This document shows positions 29,351-41,888 of a stretch of DNA of 64,000 bases, piece by piece. This DNA is from Aquilaria yunnanensis (taxonomy: Eukaryota; Streptophyta; Magnoliopsida; Malvales; Thymelaeaceae). The position numbers and the translations under genes are program-made. Each line of letters begins with the position of its first letter. The stretch's first letter is position 1. The notes under the pieces were generated by a model, which ran no database searches, was not told the origin of the DNA, and saw only the letters and a program-made list of their open reading frames with translations. Location of the stretch: positions 77,666,501 to 77,730,500 of the forward strand of contig CM077593.1 of the NCBI GenBank assembly GCA_039654915.1, read 5' to 3'.

Positions 29351-31854
29351 TGTAACGGCTCTCCTAGTTGACTAATCAAGTAAGTATTTACTTTACTTTG
29401 TTTAAGTGTTTCATTAAATTAAGTACCTCAAGTTAGCACCTCGTTAAGCAAGTAAGGTAAGCTTAATTAAGTAAGTGAGTTCCTAAGTGTGATTTGGCAT
29501 AGTTGAATCAAGACCATTAGTTATCCTAGCTATTAGAACCATCTTTGAAAGTTTTGAGTATTTGTGGCACTAAGTGTTCGCTTAAGCCATTTAAATCTTA
29601 AGTGGCTAAAGTGTCCAAGAAAATCAAGTGTGAGAAGCTTTTAGCATCCTTTAGAGCAAAGGAAAGTTGGTTTTGAGTGAGAGTTGGTGACCCATTTAAA
29701 ACAATTGAGACTTTGTGGAACAAAAGAGGAAGAAGTTTGCCAAGTGGGGGGATTTAGTATAAGTTAGTTTAAGTTGTTAAGTCTTTTTCTTCCTTAGTCA
29801 TTTGCATTCAACTCCAAATTCGTAGCTCCACTTTCCCTCTCCAAAATCCCATCCCAAAGCTTCTTTTTCCTGCAATTCTTCATCAAATTGAGGAAGCCCA
29901 AGGTGTTAGTAGGAATCATCAAGCTTCTTTGTTGGTGTTCTAGCTCCAATTTGCTTTTTGGTGCTAGTTTGGAATCAAAATTCGTGGGTAAGCTTGTTGG
30001 GTTCATTTGGATTGGTTCTAAGTTGTTTCCATAGCTAGAAATGGTCTTGGTTTGAAGTGTTTAGTGCCATATTACATTGGTTTTAGGTGAGGAACTCAAA
30101 GGGAGCTTGATTAAGCTAAGGTGGTTACATTTCAATGCTTGCTTTGTAGCTAAATTGAGGTAAGGGTTCAAGTTAATCAAGCTCAAATAATGCATAGAAA
30201 TGTAGCCTTTTGTGTGGGAATGAGTTAGAAATAAGACCCAAGTGATTTGGTTATGGGATGAAGGAGTTTGAGCAGTCTTCGTGCAAGAATGCACGCTGTC
30301 GCGCAATGCTGGAAAGCATTGGCGACGCGTCGCCGAGAAATGAAAAAGTTTCCGAACACAGATGCCTGTGGCGACGCGTCGCCAACGGCGCCGCCAAGGC
30401 ATTTTGCCCCCAAGCTCCGGGTATCCTAAAAGTGTCTCAAACTCTAGGTTTTCATCCCTAGGCTAAGTTAAGACATTCCGTAGCCTCGGTTGGGTCTAGA
30501 ACTCCTTCCTAAGCTGGGAATTATGCATTATTTAAGTGGTAGTTAAGTTGTGTGGTTAAGGAAGAGTATGACTTGGTGGTTAAGAAAATCAAAGTGCTTA
30601 ACCTTCTAAATGAGCACTAAGGGGATTAAGGGGGTTTTTAGACTCTTTGTTGGCCGAGTAGAACGTCATTTACCTATGGTCAATGAGGAGGAAAACCTAA
30701 GTCGATCCCGACCAAACCATTTGGTTCGGTAAGCAAGCCACTATGAGTGCTCTAAGTTAAACCTCAAGGGTTTCGCTAGTTAAACCACATAGGATGACTA
30801 CCCTGCGCAATAAGTTAAGGGTAAAGACGGGTAAGTTTCAGAGGGCTGACGACCTACTCTAGAACCCGTAGGTGGGACTTAAGGGAGGTAAAGTACCCGG
30901 GATACGAGGGCCAGTATCTCAAGTACCTCCGCCGTTTGAGCTCACGGCAAGTTTTATGGCACCTAGAGTGCAGAAAGTCCCAAGTGCATGCATTATGTGC
31001 ATTTCATATCATACATTCATGCATTGCATATCTTACATATATATGTTTGTTGATTGTTTGAGTTGTTTGTTGGTTGATCCACTTGTTTGGTTGCTTGTTT
31101 GCCATGGTTGAATCTTGGTTGTTGCTATCTTCTTGCAGGTATTCAAGGGACCCTTACTGAGTGCTTTTAAGTACTCACTCCCTTAAGTTTATTGTGCAGG
31201 TTCTAACTCCGGGCCTAGTCACTAGTTGACAGCTGAGGCCTAAGCTTTCTATTTTGCAGGTACTTTTCTTGAGAATGCTTGTGATTCTAGGTTACTTGTG
31301 ATGTAAGTTATGTGCTAACCAAGTTGTGCCTTTACAGTGTAGAGGCTAAGAGTGCACAAAAACAAGAGTTAAGGAAGGGCTTGCACTTAGAGCTTGGATA
31401 GCTCAAGGTGGGGCTCAAGTAGATGATCTTAGTTAGTTAGTTTTTGTCTCTTGTATATAGTACCTTGTGTACTAAGAAAGTTGCCTCTAATAGGATACAT
31501 TGTGATGTAAATCCATCTTGTTACTTTTGGGTGCATGCTAGAAGTATATTGTATGCACAAACTATTACTTGTAGTCAAAGTAACTAGTATTTCAATGTCT
31601 TGGCACGTTTTAAGTATGTTTTAATAGAAATGCTCAAGCAACATTTTTAACCAACGATCTATTTATTCTTTTGCATTGCCAGGACAAAAGCATGCATATC
31701 TCTTGAACTAAGTAGGCTAAGAAACTAGTTGCATATAAATTGTTTAAATTTATATTGACGAGTAATAGTTAGCCAATAGTAACTTAGAGGGATTCATAAT
31801 CCCTAAGAGCCTACAAGATAATGGGGCACTGGGGCCCCGTTCCGTGACAAAGTT
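29346..31854 (+). mobile_element. 2.5 kb solo LTR (29,351-31,849) with TSD AAGTT
   Basis: The LTR starts TGTAACGGCTCTCC and ends CCCCGTTCCGTGACA, flanked on both sides by AAGTT (29,346-29,350 and 31,850-31,854). The ends are of the kind seen in plant Ty3/gypsy chromovirus (Tekay/Del-like) LTRs. No internal region, PBS or second LTR is present, so it is a solo LTR of 2,499 bp. A TTGCAGGTATTCAAGGGACC-like stretch near 31,133 and a GC-rich patch at 30,280-30,400 stand out. The family assignment is tentative, the boundaries are firm. Confidence 0.85.
30321..30383. repeat. Two copies of a 14-bp palindrome in the solo LTR
   Basis: GGCGACGCGTCGCC, perfectly self-complementary, occurs at 30,321-30,334 and 30,370-30,383. 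GGCGCC follows nearby. The block is a CpG-rich island in AT-rich surroundings. Confidence 0.9.
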
Positions 31855-32150
31855 AGTTATACTGGGTGACATATTGGTACCAATTTTTTGTGGAAACTAC
31901 GATGGCAAACGTTGTTGAACTAGCTAGGATATTGGTGGTAATTTTTTATGGTAATTGAGGTGGCAAAGTAGTAGCATTAGGTGGCATATTAGGGGTGATT
32001 TGTAGTGGCAACTAAGATGTGAAAAGTACTTGCATAGGGTGTCAAATTTGGTGGTATTTAAATTTTTGCCACCAAATCATTTGTCACATTTTATAGTAAA
32101 ATTGACCCAAATGCTTCATACGTTGACTTGTGTGTGCAACCAATCTTTTG
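31855..32150. repeat. Repeat-rich flank with GGTGGCAA-type motifs
   Basis: Motifs such as GATGGCAAAC, GGTGGCAAAG, AGTGGCAACT and the inverted pair TTTGGTGG...CCACCAAA (32,044-32,076) cluster here. They look like subterminal repeats of a DNA transposon into which the solo LTR and E3 were inserted. Confidence 0.4.
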
Positions 32151-32977
32151 TGATAGCCGAAGGGCTGTCGCCTCTATCTGGCCGAACTCCCTACCGGGAG
32201 AACGGCCTGGAAACCTGGCGTTACCCAAGGAAAGGTGGAATCACGCACCTCGGAAGCAAAGCCGAAGATACCGAACTCGGGACGTCAGGAGACTTGAGGA
32301 TACTATTAGCCCCCCCGAGATATTAAACAGATCACCTTTGGAGAAGAAATACCTGCTAGTGCAAGCCGAAGAAAATCCCCAGAAGGCGGAACCCCTGAAT
32401 TAGGGAACCCCTGAACTGCGGGCATATTTCCCGAAGGGGCATCGTCCGTAGCAGAGGACGACCTCGGCCAGGGACCTTGGGAGTACGGCAGGAGCATTTA
32501 AGGAGCCTCTGACGTGTCACCCACAGATGCTACAGATCGCCTCAAACGGTGGTCTGACACGCCGACGCCATCCAGGTCACGTCACGGCCTGTCTCGGTTC
32601 AAGCCTCAAGGAGCCTGCCATCGGCTACTTGTCCCTTACGCATAGAAATTCAGAGAACATCTGACCGAACACGTGTCATGATCTGAACGGGCTGGACATT
32701 CCCATAAATACCAGGAAACAAGGCCTGGCAAACGGTTGGACTACAAACAGGCAAGCCCACCAAGCCTCTTAGTGCTATTCCTCCATTTTCTCTCAGCACC
32801 ACTAACTTGGGCGTCGGAGGCTCCTCCCCGGAAACACACCCCGGGGACCTCCTAACCCTCTTTTCCTAAGCTTTTTAGGCACGCCCTCCTGGGCAATCTG
32901 GCCTCCCGGCGGTCTCTCTCTCAAGAGGTCCCTCCATAAGTCTCAATGTCACCCTACGAAGATGCCGCTGAGCATCA
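32151..32977 (+). repeat. 5' LTR of E3
   Basis: The LTR has TG...CA ends and starts TGATAGCCGAAGGGC, with a near-perfect terminal hairpin. A weak ATAAATA lies at 32,704-32,710. The Gag start codon at 32,946 lies inside it, 32 nt from its end. It is 19 bp shorter than the 3' copy because of a gap near 32,745. Confidence 0.95.
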
Positions 32978-35900
32978 TTTGGCACCGTCTGTGGGAACCT
33001 GCTCTGAGGTCGCCATCGTTGAAACTCGGCGTTCTAAGGACAAGGGACTCCCGAGGTCCCCGTCCGCGCCTGAGAACCAACCGGCTGCTGAGCAAACATT
33101 CCCAGGGACTTCTGTGCCCGAGGAAGACCGCCCTCTAGTCATTACGATGAGCTTTCTACGGGACTTTCAGCGTTCTGTTGTGGCTGAAATGACACAACAA
33201 ATAGACCGAAGGTGGCCGCAACAAGCTCAAGCCCAAAGGCCTCATTCGCCAGCGCACCCTCGGGAAAAAAGCCCCAAACCAACTCATCGCAGTTAGAGAA
33301 GTGGAGACCCGCGTGAAGAATCCTCTACAGAAAACATACCCCTCGGGGAACGGCCTGTGGGACAAACAGGGTCCAAGCGACCCAAAGTCTCACAACGAAT
33401 AAGTTCGTCGCCCGAGGTGAGGTCCCTGCCCCCTCGACCCCAAACTCGCTCCCCGAAGAGGTGGCGGCAATCTCCCTTCCCAGAGGAAGAGCGTAATGCC
33501 ACGGTTCTTATGGAAAGGATACTAGCAAGGCTGGACAGGGTGGAAAAACAAGTAGCTCGCAAACCCGTCTGGGCTAGACTGTCGGGAACCTTCTGTGGAG
33601 ATGAGTCCCCATTCATCCAGGCCGTAGTTGAGGCAGCAATGCCAGGCGACTTCAGAGTACCTCGGCTGGAGATTTATGATGGCCGCACTGATCCACAGGC
33701 CCATCTGACCAAGTACAGATGCAGCATGATAATTCACAGTGCTGACGACGCTACCATGTGAAAATGCTTCGAAGTCACCCTCACGGGACCGGCAACGGCG
33801 TGGTACAATTCATTGGCTCCAGGAACCATCACTGAGCTCCAGGAGTTGTCCACGGCTTTCACGCAGCAGTTTATTGGAAGCCGGCCGACGGCGAAGATGC
33901 CTGTCCAAATGTTCGACATAGAGCAAAGGAACGGAGAGACCATACGCAACTATGTCGAAAGGTTCAACAGGGAATCTTTGAGCGTCCCAGACTTCCGGCC
34001 CGAAATACGCATCCTTGCCATGACGCGGGGCCTTCGGAGGGACTCACAGCTGTTTTATGAGTTCTCTAAGGACCCCCCGGACACCCTCGGTGAATTTTAC
34101 CGAAGGGCCGAACAGCACATGACTGCCGAGGAGCTCAGAATGAAGGGGCCGAAGTCCGATCACACCCACGTCGAAGGCTCCAGCCAGCAAACTCGGCATC
34201 CGACTGAACAGACAGGCCGAGGTCGGAGACTGAGGGGAAGGAAACTCCCAATTTTCACACCCCTGAACACCACACGGACAAACATCCTCATGACGATGGA
34301 AAGGCAGGGGACGCAGATTCGGCGGCCAAGGGCCATGACCGCTGACAACAGGAAAAACATAAAGAAGTTCTGCCAGTTTCATCGCGACCACGGCCACGAC
34401 ACCGAAGACTGCTTCCAACTGAAGAAGTACATTGAGTTGCTAATAAAACTGGGCCAACTTTGACGATATCTGCAGATGCCTTCTCCGAAAGGAAGTAAAG
34501 ATGAGGAAGAAAAGGCCGAGGATGAGGATTACGACTCCGACAGGCAGAGGAACCGAAGTCCCAAAAGGCGTCCTCCACCTCCGACCGGGGTAATTCAGAC
34601 AATCACGACAGGGATCCTATCCTCGGAAAGAAAAAGGAAGGTCAGAGAGGTAACAGTCATGGGATATCAGAATCAGGCAAAGAAACTGGCCCGGAAGGAC
34701 GGATCCACCGTCATTTTTCCCCATGACGATCCGCTGCTGATCATGGCAAGGATAGGAAACTGGGACGTCAAGAGAGTGCTGCTCGATGATGGATCGAACG
34801 CTGATGTCCTGTTTTCACACCTACTGCCGAACTTGGGCATATCCAGCAGCGAGCTTAAGCCCGTCACCTCGCCTACCTTCGGGGTCGGACCGTCCGAACT
34901 ACCTGTCCTTGGATGGATCGATCTCCCCTTGATGATGAAAGGCACTTCGGTGGTTGGGACTGCTGAATTATACGCCTCCACGATGGTGAGGTTCATTGTC
35001 ATGGATGTCCCTTCATCCTACAATGCCATCCTCGGAAGGCAGACACAGGGAAATCTGCACATTCGCCCTGATGTGAAGTACTTGACTATCACTTTCACCA
35101 CCAAGGATGGAGATGCAAAGATCTTCATAGATCAAGGAGAAGTAAGGAGGGTGTTCGTCAAAGCATGAAAGGCTCCAGCAAACAACTTCGCACAAACAAT
35201 GGAGGCAAAGGCACCAGAAAAGGGCAAGGAAGAAGATCTCGCGAAAGCGGAAATGGAAATAGTAGAACTTGTCCCAGGACAATCTACCCGAATAGGGAAG
35301 AGCTTGGCCGAAGGTGACAAGAAAAAACTTGTATCTTTTCTACTGGAAAATAAAGATCTCTTTGCCTACTCGCCGAAAGATATGCCAGGGGTGAACCCTG
35401 GCGTAATACAGCATAGCCTCAAAGTAAGTCCGGAAGCAAAGCCTGTCCGGCAAAAGAAATGGGGCATCTCAACCCATAAAAATAACTTCGTCAAATCCGA
35501 ACTCCAGCGCCTGCTAGACGCTGAGGTTATCAGGGAGGTCAAGTACCCCGAATGGTCAAGCAACGTGGTCATTGCCACAAAAGAAGGCAGCAGTAAGCTC
35601 CGAATGTGCATCGACTTCAGAAAGTTGAACGATGCTTGCCCGAAAGACTCATACCCCCTTCCACCAATAGACCAATTGGTAGACTCGACTGCCGAATACG
35701 GACTCCTAAGCTTTCTAGACGCCTTCAGTGGTTACCATCAATAGACCCCGAAGATTAGGAAAAAACCGCCTTCATCACCAAGGGGGGAACATACTGTTAC
35801 GTCAGGATTCCCTTCGGGCTCAAAAATGCAGGAGCCACCTACCAAAGGTTGATGAACAAGGTCTTTAAAAACCAAATAGGGAGAAACATGGAAGTGTATG

Positions 35901-38439
35901 TCGACGACATGATAGTCAAAAGCAAGCTGCCTGACAAACACGTCATGGATCTTAAGGAGACTTTTCACCAGCTCAGAGCCTTCGGGATCCGTCTCAATCC
36001 CGAAAAATGCATCTTCGGTGTGACCGCGGGAAAATTCGTGGGGTACATGGTATCCGAAAGAGGCATTGATGCCAACCAAGAAAAAATTAAGGCTCTGCTC
36101 GAGTTTCGAACTCCCGCCACCATAAAAGATGTGCAGAGACTCGCTGGAAGGATAACCTCCCTCAGCAGGTTTATTTCCAGATCTGGAGATCGGTGTCGGC
36201 CATTCTTCAAAGTCCTCACAAAGGCAGCAAAAAAGGAGGACAACCTCGGAGGTGATGACCATCCCTGCGGTGAAGATTGCCAAAAGGCCTGGGAAGAACT
36301 GAAAATCTACTTGGCCAGCCTGCCTACTTTGCGACAACCTCGCGAAGGAGAGCCTCTCGTACTATACCTCGCCGTCACAGAAAAAGCTGTGAGTTTGATC
36401 CTTGTAAAAGAAGAGGGACCAAAGCAATGGCCGGTCTATTATGTGAGCAAATCCCTGCATGGCGCCGAAGTCAGGTATCCTTTGCTGCAAAAAGCTATAT
36501 ATGCCTTGGTGCTAGCAGGAAGAAGACTACGACCATACTTTCAGGCTCACCCCATCATCGTCCGAAGTAGTCTACCACTACGGGATGTCATGAGGAAAGT
36601 TGATCATTCTGGAAAACTCTCTAAGTGGTGTATAGAACTTGGCGAGCACGACATCGCTTATGAACCTCGGAAGGCCATAAAAGCTCAAGCACTGGAAGAC
36701 TTCATTGCCGAAGTACCCACCACCGAGGATAGCCACCCAGACCTAGACAAAGGCGAGCCAGAATGGAGCTTGCATGTTGACGGAGCTTCGGCGTCCGAAC
36801 ACCAGAGAGCTGGGGGTAATTATAAGAGGCCCCGAAGGCCTAGAGGTAATGAAGGCCATCAAGTTCAGCTTCAACGTCACTAATAATGTGGCTGAGTATG
36901 AAGCCCTCATAGCGGGATTGCGCCTAGCAAGAAAAATTGGCGTAAGAAACTTAAAGGCCCACAGCGATTCCCAGCTAGTGGTCCGACAGACGGCAGGAGA
37001 CTATGGGGCAAAGGACCCAACCTTGGCAAAATACCACGAGCTGGTAACAAAACTCATCCAAGAGTTTGACGCCGTGCGGATTGAGAACATACCCCGGAGA
37101 AATAACACCGAGGCAGATTGCTTGGCAAAATCAAAAACATACACCGAGGTGCTGGAGCATCCGAGCATCGCAGTGCTAAGCATAGTAACCTCGGGAAAAG
37201 GTTGGAAAGACCCAATAAAAAGGTATCTCGCAGAAAATGTGCTCCTCGAAGACCCCGGCGACGCTGCAAAGTTGCGAAGACGCTCAAGCCGATTCTTCCT
37301 AATCGGCGAAGAGTTATATCGGCAGGGATATGCAAATCCGCTGCAAAGGTGTGTGGACGAGGAGGATACTGAAATGATCCTCGAAGAAGTCCACGAAGGC
37401 ATTTGTGGTTCGCACATCGGAACCGACGCCCTTGCAGCAGTAATACTTCGCCAAGGATACTTCTGGCCTACCCTGAGAAAGGACGCAAGGCAGTTCGTCT
37501 GGAAATGCGGTAGTTTCCAGAGACACGCGAATATCCAGAGGACACCCTCGGAAATGGTAACTTCGGCTGACTATCCCTGGCCCTTCGCAGTCTGGAGCAT
37601 AGACCTCATTGGGCCGCTCCCCACAGCGCCTGGAGTTTTGAAATTCTGAATGGTAGCAGTAGACTATTTCTCCACATGGGTTGAGGCAGAATCACTAGCG
37701 ACTATCTCGACAAAAGAAGTGCAGAAGTTCGTGTGGAAGAACATCATATGTAGATTTGGCATACCGAGGGTGCTAGTAGCTGACAATGGATCCCAGTTCA
37801 TAGACAAAGGATTCCAGGAATTTATCAGCGACCTCGGAATAAAGATGCACTTCGCCCCAGTAGCTCACCCCCAAAGCAATGGGCAGGTAGAAGTATCTAA
37901 TAGGACCATGAAAGATGGTTTGAAAAAAGAGACTAGGGGAAGCAAAAGGGAAATGGCCAGGAGAACTCCAAAGCGTATTATGGAGCTACCGAACAACACC
38001 CCAAAGAGCCACAGGGGAAACGCCTTTTTCGCTAGTCTTCGGTACAGAGGCCATCATTCCAATCGAGGTAGTACGACCATCAGTACGGGTGCAAGTGTTT
38101 GATGAAAGTGGAAACGACCTCGGCCTAAGAACAAAGCTTAACCTCATCGGCGAACACAGAGAAATAGCCGAGCTGAGAAGAAAAGCTTTTCAGCAAAGAG
38201 TGGCCGCGGCCATAAATTTATGAGCCATGCCAAAAGGGATCAAGAAGGGAGACCTCGTTCTCCGAAAGGCTGACTTTGCACCCCGAAGGCCATCCCACGG
38301 AGTACTTCGCGCGAATTGGGAAGGACCTTATCTGGTTCTTGCTGAAGTACGAAAAGGCTTGTACAGACTCGGCGACGCCGATGGCATAGAATTAAAAAAT
38401 ACTTGGCATTCAGATGCCTTGAAAAAATTCTATGCTTAA
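32946..38439 (+). pseudogene. E3 gag-pol polyprotein, broken
   Basis: It is clearly homologous to the E1 gag-pol over the whole length: Gag, zinc knuckle (near 34,370), protease (DDGSNADV near 34,790), RT (YVDD near 35,900), both RNase H regions and integrase (ADNGSQF near 37,780), ending FYA at 38,439. At least nine lesions break it. In-frame stops lie near 33,294, 33,759, 34,461, 35,166, 37,647 and 38,221. A small deletion removes IRM in the RT near 35,742. Frameshifts lie near 36,820 and 38,015. Many changes are C-to-T or G-to-A, as expected for methylated transposon DNA. The start at 32,946 matches that of E1. Confidence 0.95.
32980..32998 (+). other. Primer-binding site of E3
   Basis: TGGCACCGTCTGTGGGAAC begins 2 bases after the LTR. 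It matches the E1 site except for one G-to-A change in the CpG of TGGCGCC, which would weaken primer pairing. Confidence 0.85.
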
Positions 38440-38538
38440 GGTTTTGTGGAAGAATTGTGTTGTACAAATTAGAGAAATATTCTAAGTACAAAACCAGAAT
38501 TCCACAAAGGTGCTCGCCGAAAAAAGCACAGATGATTT

Positions 38539-38660
38539 CCCGAAGTCCCTTGAGCAATCATGTTCGGGAAAAATGGGAAATAGCGAATCACGCAAAGATA
38601 CTCGCCGTAACAAATGCAGATGCCGTTTCCCGAAGTCTTTTGAGCGAATGTGTTCAGGGC
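38539..38660. repeat. Palindromic spacer repeats in E3
   Basis: Two copies of the E1 spacer unit, here inverted relative to the window (TTCCCGAAGTCCCTTGAGCA and so on), start near 38,538 and 38,628. They sit between the gag-pol stop and the end of the antisense gene, as in E1. Confidence 0.7.
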
Positions 38661-38802
38661 AAAGGGAAATGAAAAAACTCGCAAAAAGACTTAGCCAAAA
38701 AATCTTCATTAAAGATAAACCAGGTTACAAAGAAGAAGGATTGCCAGAAAGAAGAAGAAGAGAAAAAAAGAATGAGGAAAAGGCGAAGGGCCCTAGAAGA
38801 GA

Positions 38803-41193
38803 CTAAGGATTCTCGGCGTCCCGAGAGCCACCAGCCCCTGCATCCTTCTCCACCACCTTGGGCGCCGGGAAAGAAGAAGGCAGGTTCAGATGTTCGATCT
38901 TGGACCAGGACCACCAAGGCCCCTTGGGAATCTTCAAAGCCTCCAAAAAAGAGAGGTCCAGATCTGGTAACCTCTGAAGGACTTGGTGCCGAGCGAGGCA
39001 AAACCCGTCTTGGAAAGCGACCTTAGTCATTTGGTCGGATTTATCCTTCTCGACCTCCAGGTCTTCGAGCTCATCCTTCAAGTCCGCGACCTCCTTCTTC
39101 AGCGCCTTTATCCTTTTCTTCTTCTCAGGCTCCTTCTTCAAGGAATCGACCTCGGCATGAAGCGCATTCTTCTCAATCAGCAACCTCACCAGAAGTTCTT
39201 CAGACTCTGATTTTGACTTTCGAAGCGCTTCGTTGGCCGAAAGCAGTCCCGCCACCTCGGAACCGAGGTCCGAAATCTTCTGGGAGGAGTCCTTCAAAAT
39301 CTCCTCTTTCTTCTGCCGAAGTACTGCAACCTCTTTCTCCGCAGCATCAGCCAGCTGCAGGTTCTTGACGGCCAGTTCCGAACACATGGCCTTCGTTTTC
39401 TCTAAGGCCTCTAAGGCCGAGTTTCAGAACTGAGTCTGCCTGGCCACCCGAACTCTGAGGTAGCCAACGTACGCCAGCAGCTGCAAAAAGATGAAGGCGA
39501 GGTCAGTAAGAGCCAAACACTTAGAAAAATTTCTTCAAAGGCAAACAAGCATACCTGGGCAGCGTGCTCGGTAACCTTCGCTGCGAGGGTGTCATCGCCC
39601 GGATGAGCCGCCGCAATGGCCTTGAAGGAGGCCTCAGTAAGCACCCCCTTCGAGATCTCCTTAGCCATTTGGGGGCAGTCTTCGAAGAACAAATTCATGT
39701 CCTCCGTAAACGTCCAAAAGGGCTCCTTCGGGATCTTCCCTTTCGGGACTTTGGCATCACGGAGGGCTCGCTTCTGGGCGTGTTCGGCCGCCCAACTTGG
39801 AGTAAGGGACTCCTTTGTATGGCAACACGAGCAGCTGGTGAGAACAAAAAGAACTTCAGAAAATAAAGGCATTACACTTCGGCAAAAAAAGAAAACCTGG
39901 CAGCACCTCGACGATGTCATCGTCAGAAGCCGGGGCCTCCTCGATAGAGATCCCCTTACCCTTGCATTTACGTCGCTCCTCGGCAAAAGGAGCCTCTACC
40001 ACCGCATCCAGAAGAGCCTACGACTGAGTGAGGCTCTGAGGAGGGACGTCGGCCGAAGGGACGTTGGCAGCAACCTCGGGAGGCGGAATGGCAGCAACCT
40101 CGGTCTCCTCGCTTTCCTCCTCAATACTTTCCAAAGGGGGAGGAAGAATAGTCTTCTTCGCCAGTTTGGCCGAAGGTCCAGCACCAGTGGTTTTCCGCCT
40201 CCGGGAAGCCGCCTTCTTCGTCTGCTCGCCCTTCTCAACTTGGCCGGAGAAGAGGGACTTGTAGAAGGCAGCAGTGCCATCTCCCATCTCTGAAAATGAA
40301 AGAAAGCATCAGCATAAGTCCGAGACGAAAGCTATAACAACGAGAGTCAGAGATAACTTACTCTCATAAAAAGTTTCATAAGAAACTTCCTCCCGAAGGA
40401 GCTGCACCAACCAGGAATCCTTCCCGGTGATGGAAGGAGCTGGCATCTTGAGGTCCGTCTTATGCTACTTCACTACCCCTAACTCCCGAAGAACCTCTTC
40501 GGTCATCAACCTCCAATTGATTGGGAAGGGGTAGAGAGAGCGCGAAGGGACCTCGGGACCCCAGTCCGAGACAGCACGGATACGGCCGTCGAAGTCCGCA
40601 AAGATAGGAGCCAACTCCGGAGTTAGCAGTATCCTCAGATCCACGACGTCCATCTCCAGCTTTCCCTTAGCCCATTTGGTCGGAACATGCGACTAGGCCT
40701 CCTCGATCTTCAGAAAGAAAAATTTTTGTTGCCACCCTCGCCAGCTGTCCTTGGTGGCGAAGGTGAACATATATTTCTTACTCCCAGATCCCCGAGGTAG
40801 CATGAAGTAAAAGCCACCCTTCGGGACCACGAAGAGCTTGTAGTACTGCATAAAAAAAACAAAGTGGGGTTCTATCCCGAAGACGCCACACATGCAGATG
40901 AAGGCGTTAAAATAGCAGTACGAGTTCGGCGGAAGTTGATTTACGGCAATGCCATGAAATTGGCAGAACTCGCAAATCATCTTCGGAGGAGGGTACCGAA
41001 GTCCAGCCTTCAGTTAGGCTCGGAAAACGGTAACCGCATTACTACGGTTTGAAAAGAAAAATTGGTCAGAACGAGGCAACCTCGTAACGGCATACAAAGG
41101 AAGAAAGAACTTTTTCTTCCATCTTGCTAGTTTTTTGGGGGTGGTGAAGCAAGGATGAGATAAAAGAGGTTGCCAGCTCTCGGGAATAGGCAT
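38803..41193 (-). pseudogene. E3 antisense gene, broken
   Basis: It is the counterpart of E1 3092-5315. From the ATG at 41,193 (MPIPESWQPLLSHP) exon 1 runs to about 40,362. The intron at 40,361-40,290 has GT-AG ends. Exon 2 runs from 40,289 to 39,897 and holds the basic KKAASRRRK stretch. Exon 3 ends at the conserved AQ-GT donor near 39,555. The last exon starts after TTGCAG near 39,483 and encodes the coiled coil, ending DAENP with a stop at 38,803. Stops interrupt exon 1: TAA at 41,014-41,016, TAG in place of Trp near 40,692, and TAG in place of Lys near 40,468. The C-terminus is longer than in E1 and shows what E1 seems to have lost. Confidence 0.85.
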
Positions 41194-41450
41194 ATTGGTA
41201 GAAAAATGGGTTCGGAAAAAGGCAAGAAAACAAGTTTCGAAAAAAACTCTAGAAATCAGAAGAGTCTGGAAAATAAAAACCCACCAAAAGACTTGCCAAA
41301 ATCTGGGTTTGAAGTTGCCGTCGTGAAGGGTTGCCGGAAAAACTCTGTTAAAACAGCTCCGCCACAAAAAGCAAGAGAAAGCGCAAAAGCAGTGGCAGGC
41401 AGGGAAAAGAGCAGAAGCAAAAGCAAAAGGGGAACTTATGATGGAATGGG

Positions 41451-41460
41451 CTATATATAG
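41451..41460 (-). promoter_or_regulatory. TATA box of the E3 antisense gene
   Basis: CTATATATAG on the minus strand, 267 bp before the ATG at 41,193. The flanking sequence (GGGTACTTATG upstream, AGCCCATTCCATCATAAG downstream) is shared with E1. Confidence 0.6.
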
Positions 41461-41875
41461 GCCGGAAGTGGCTAGTCGAATCGGCGTCATAAGTACCCTT
41501 TGAAGGCGAACCGTCGCCATAACTGCTCTCTGCGCCCGAAAAGATGCGCTCTCTGTGACCGACATGACTCCCCTCAAATGACAGTGTACCACGTGTCAGC
41601 CGCCGCGCCAAAATAGGGGACGTGCCCTCTGACATCCCTAAAAAACTGGGACGCGCCGCTTAGATTGACACGCCTGGTCATAAGACGCAACGTTACACAG
41701 ACCTGCAAAAAGAAATGAGCAGGTTACCTCGAAGACACCAAAAAATAGGCTATGGCCGAACAGCCCATAACCTCGGGCAAAAGGTGCATCTTTGGAACAG
41801 GTTGTGCTCCCTGAAAAACTCCCGAAGAACATCCTCGGAAAGACCACAAAACCGAAGTTATCACTTCGGCTTTCT

Positions 41876-41884
41876 AGAAAGGGG
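41876..41884 (+). other. Polypurine tract of E3
   Basis: AGAAAGGGG is followed by CATG and the 3' LTR start, as in E1 and element B. Confidence 0.8.
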
Positions 41885-41888
41885 CATG

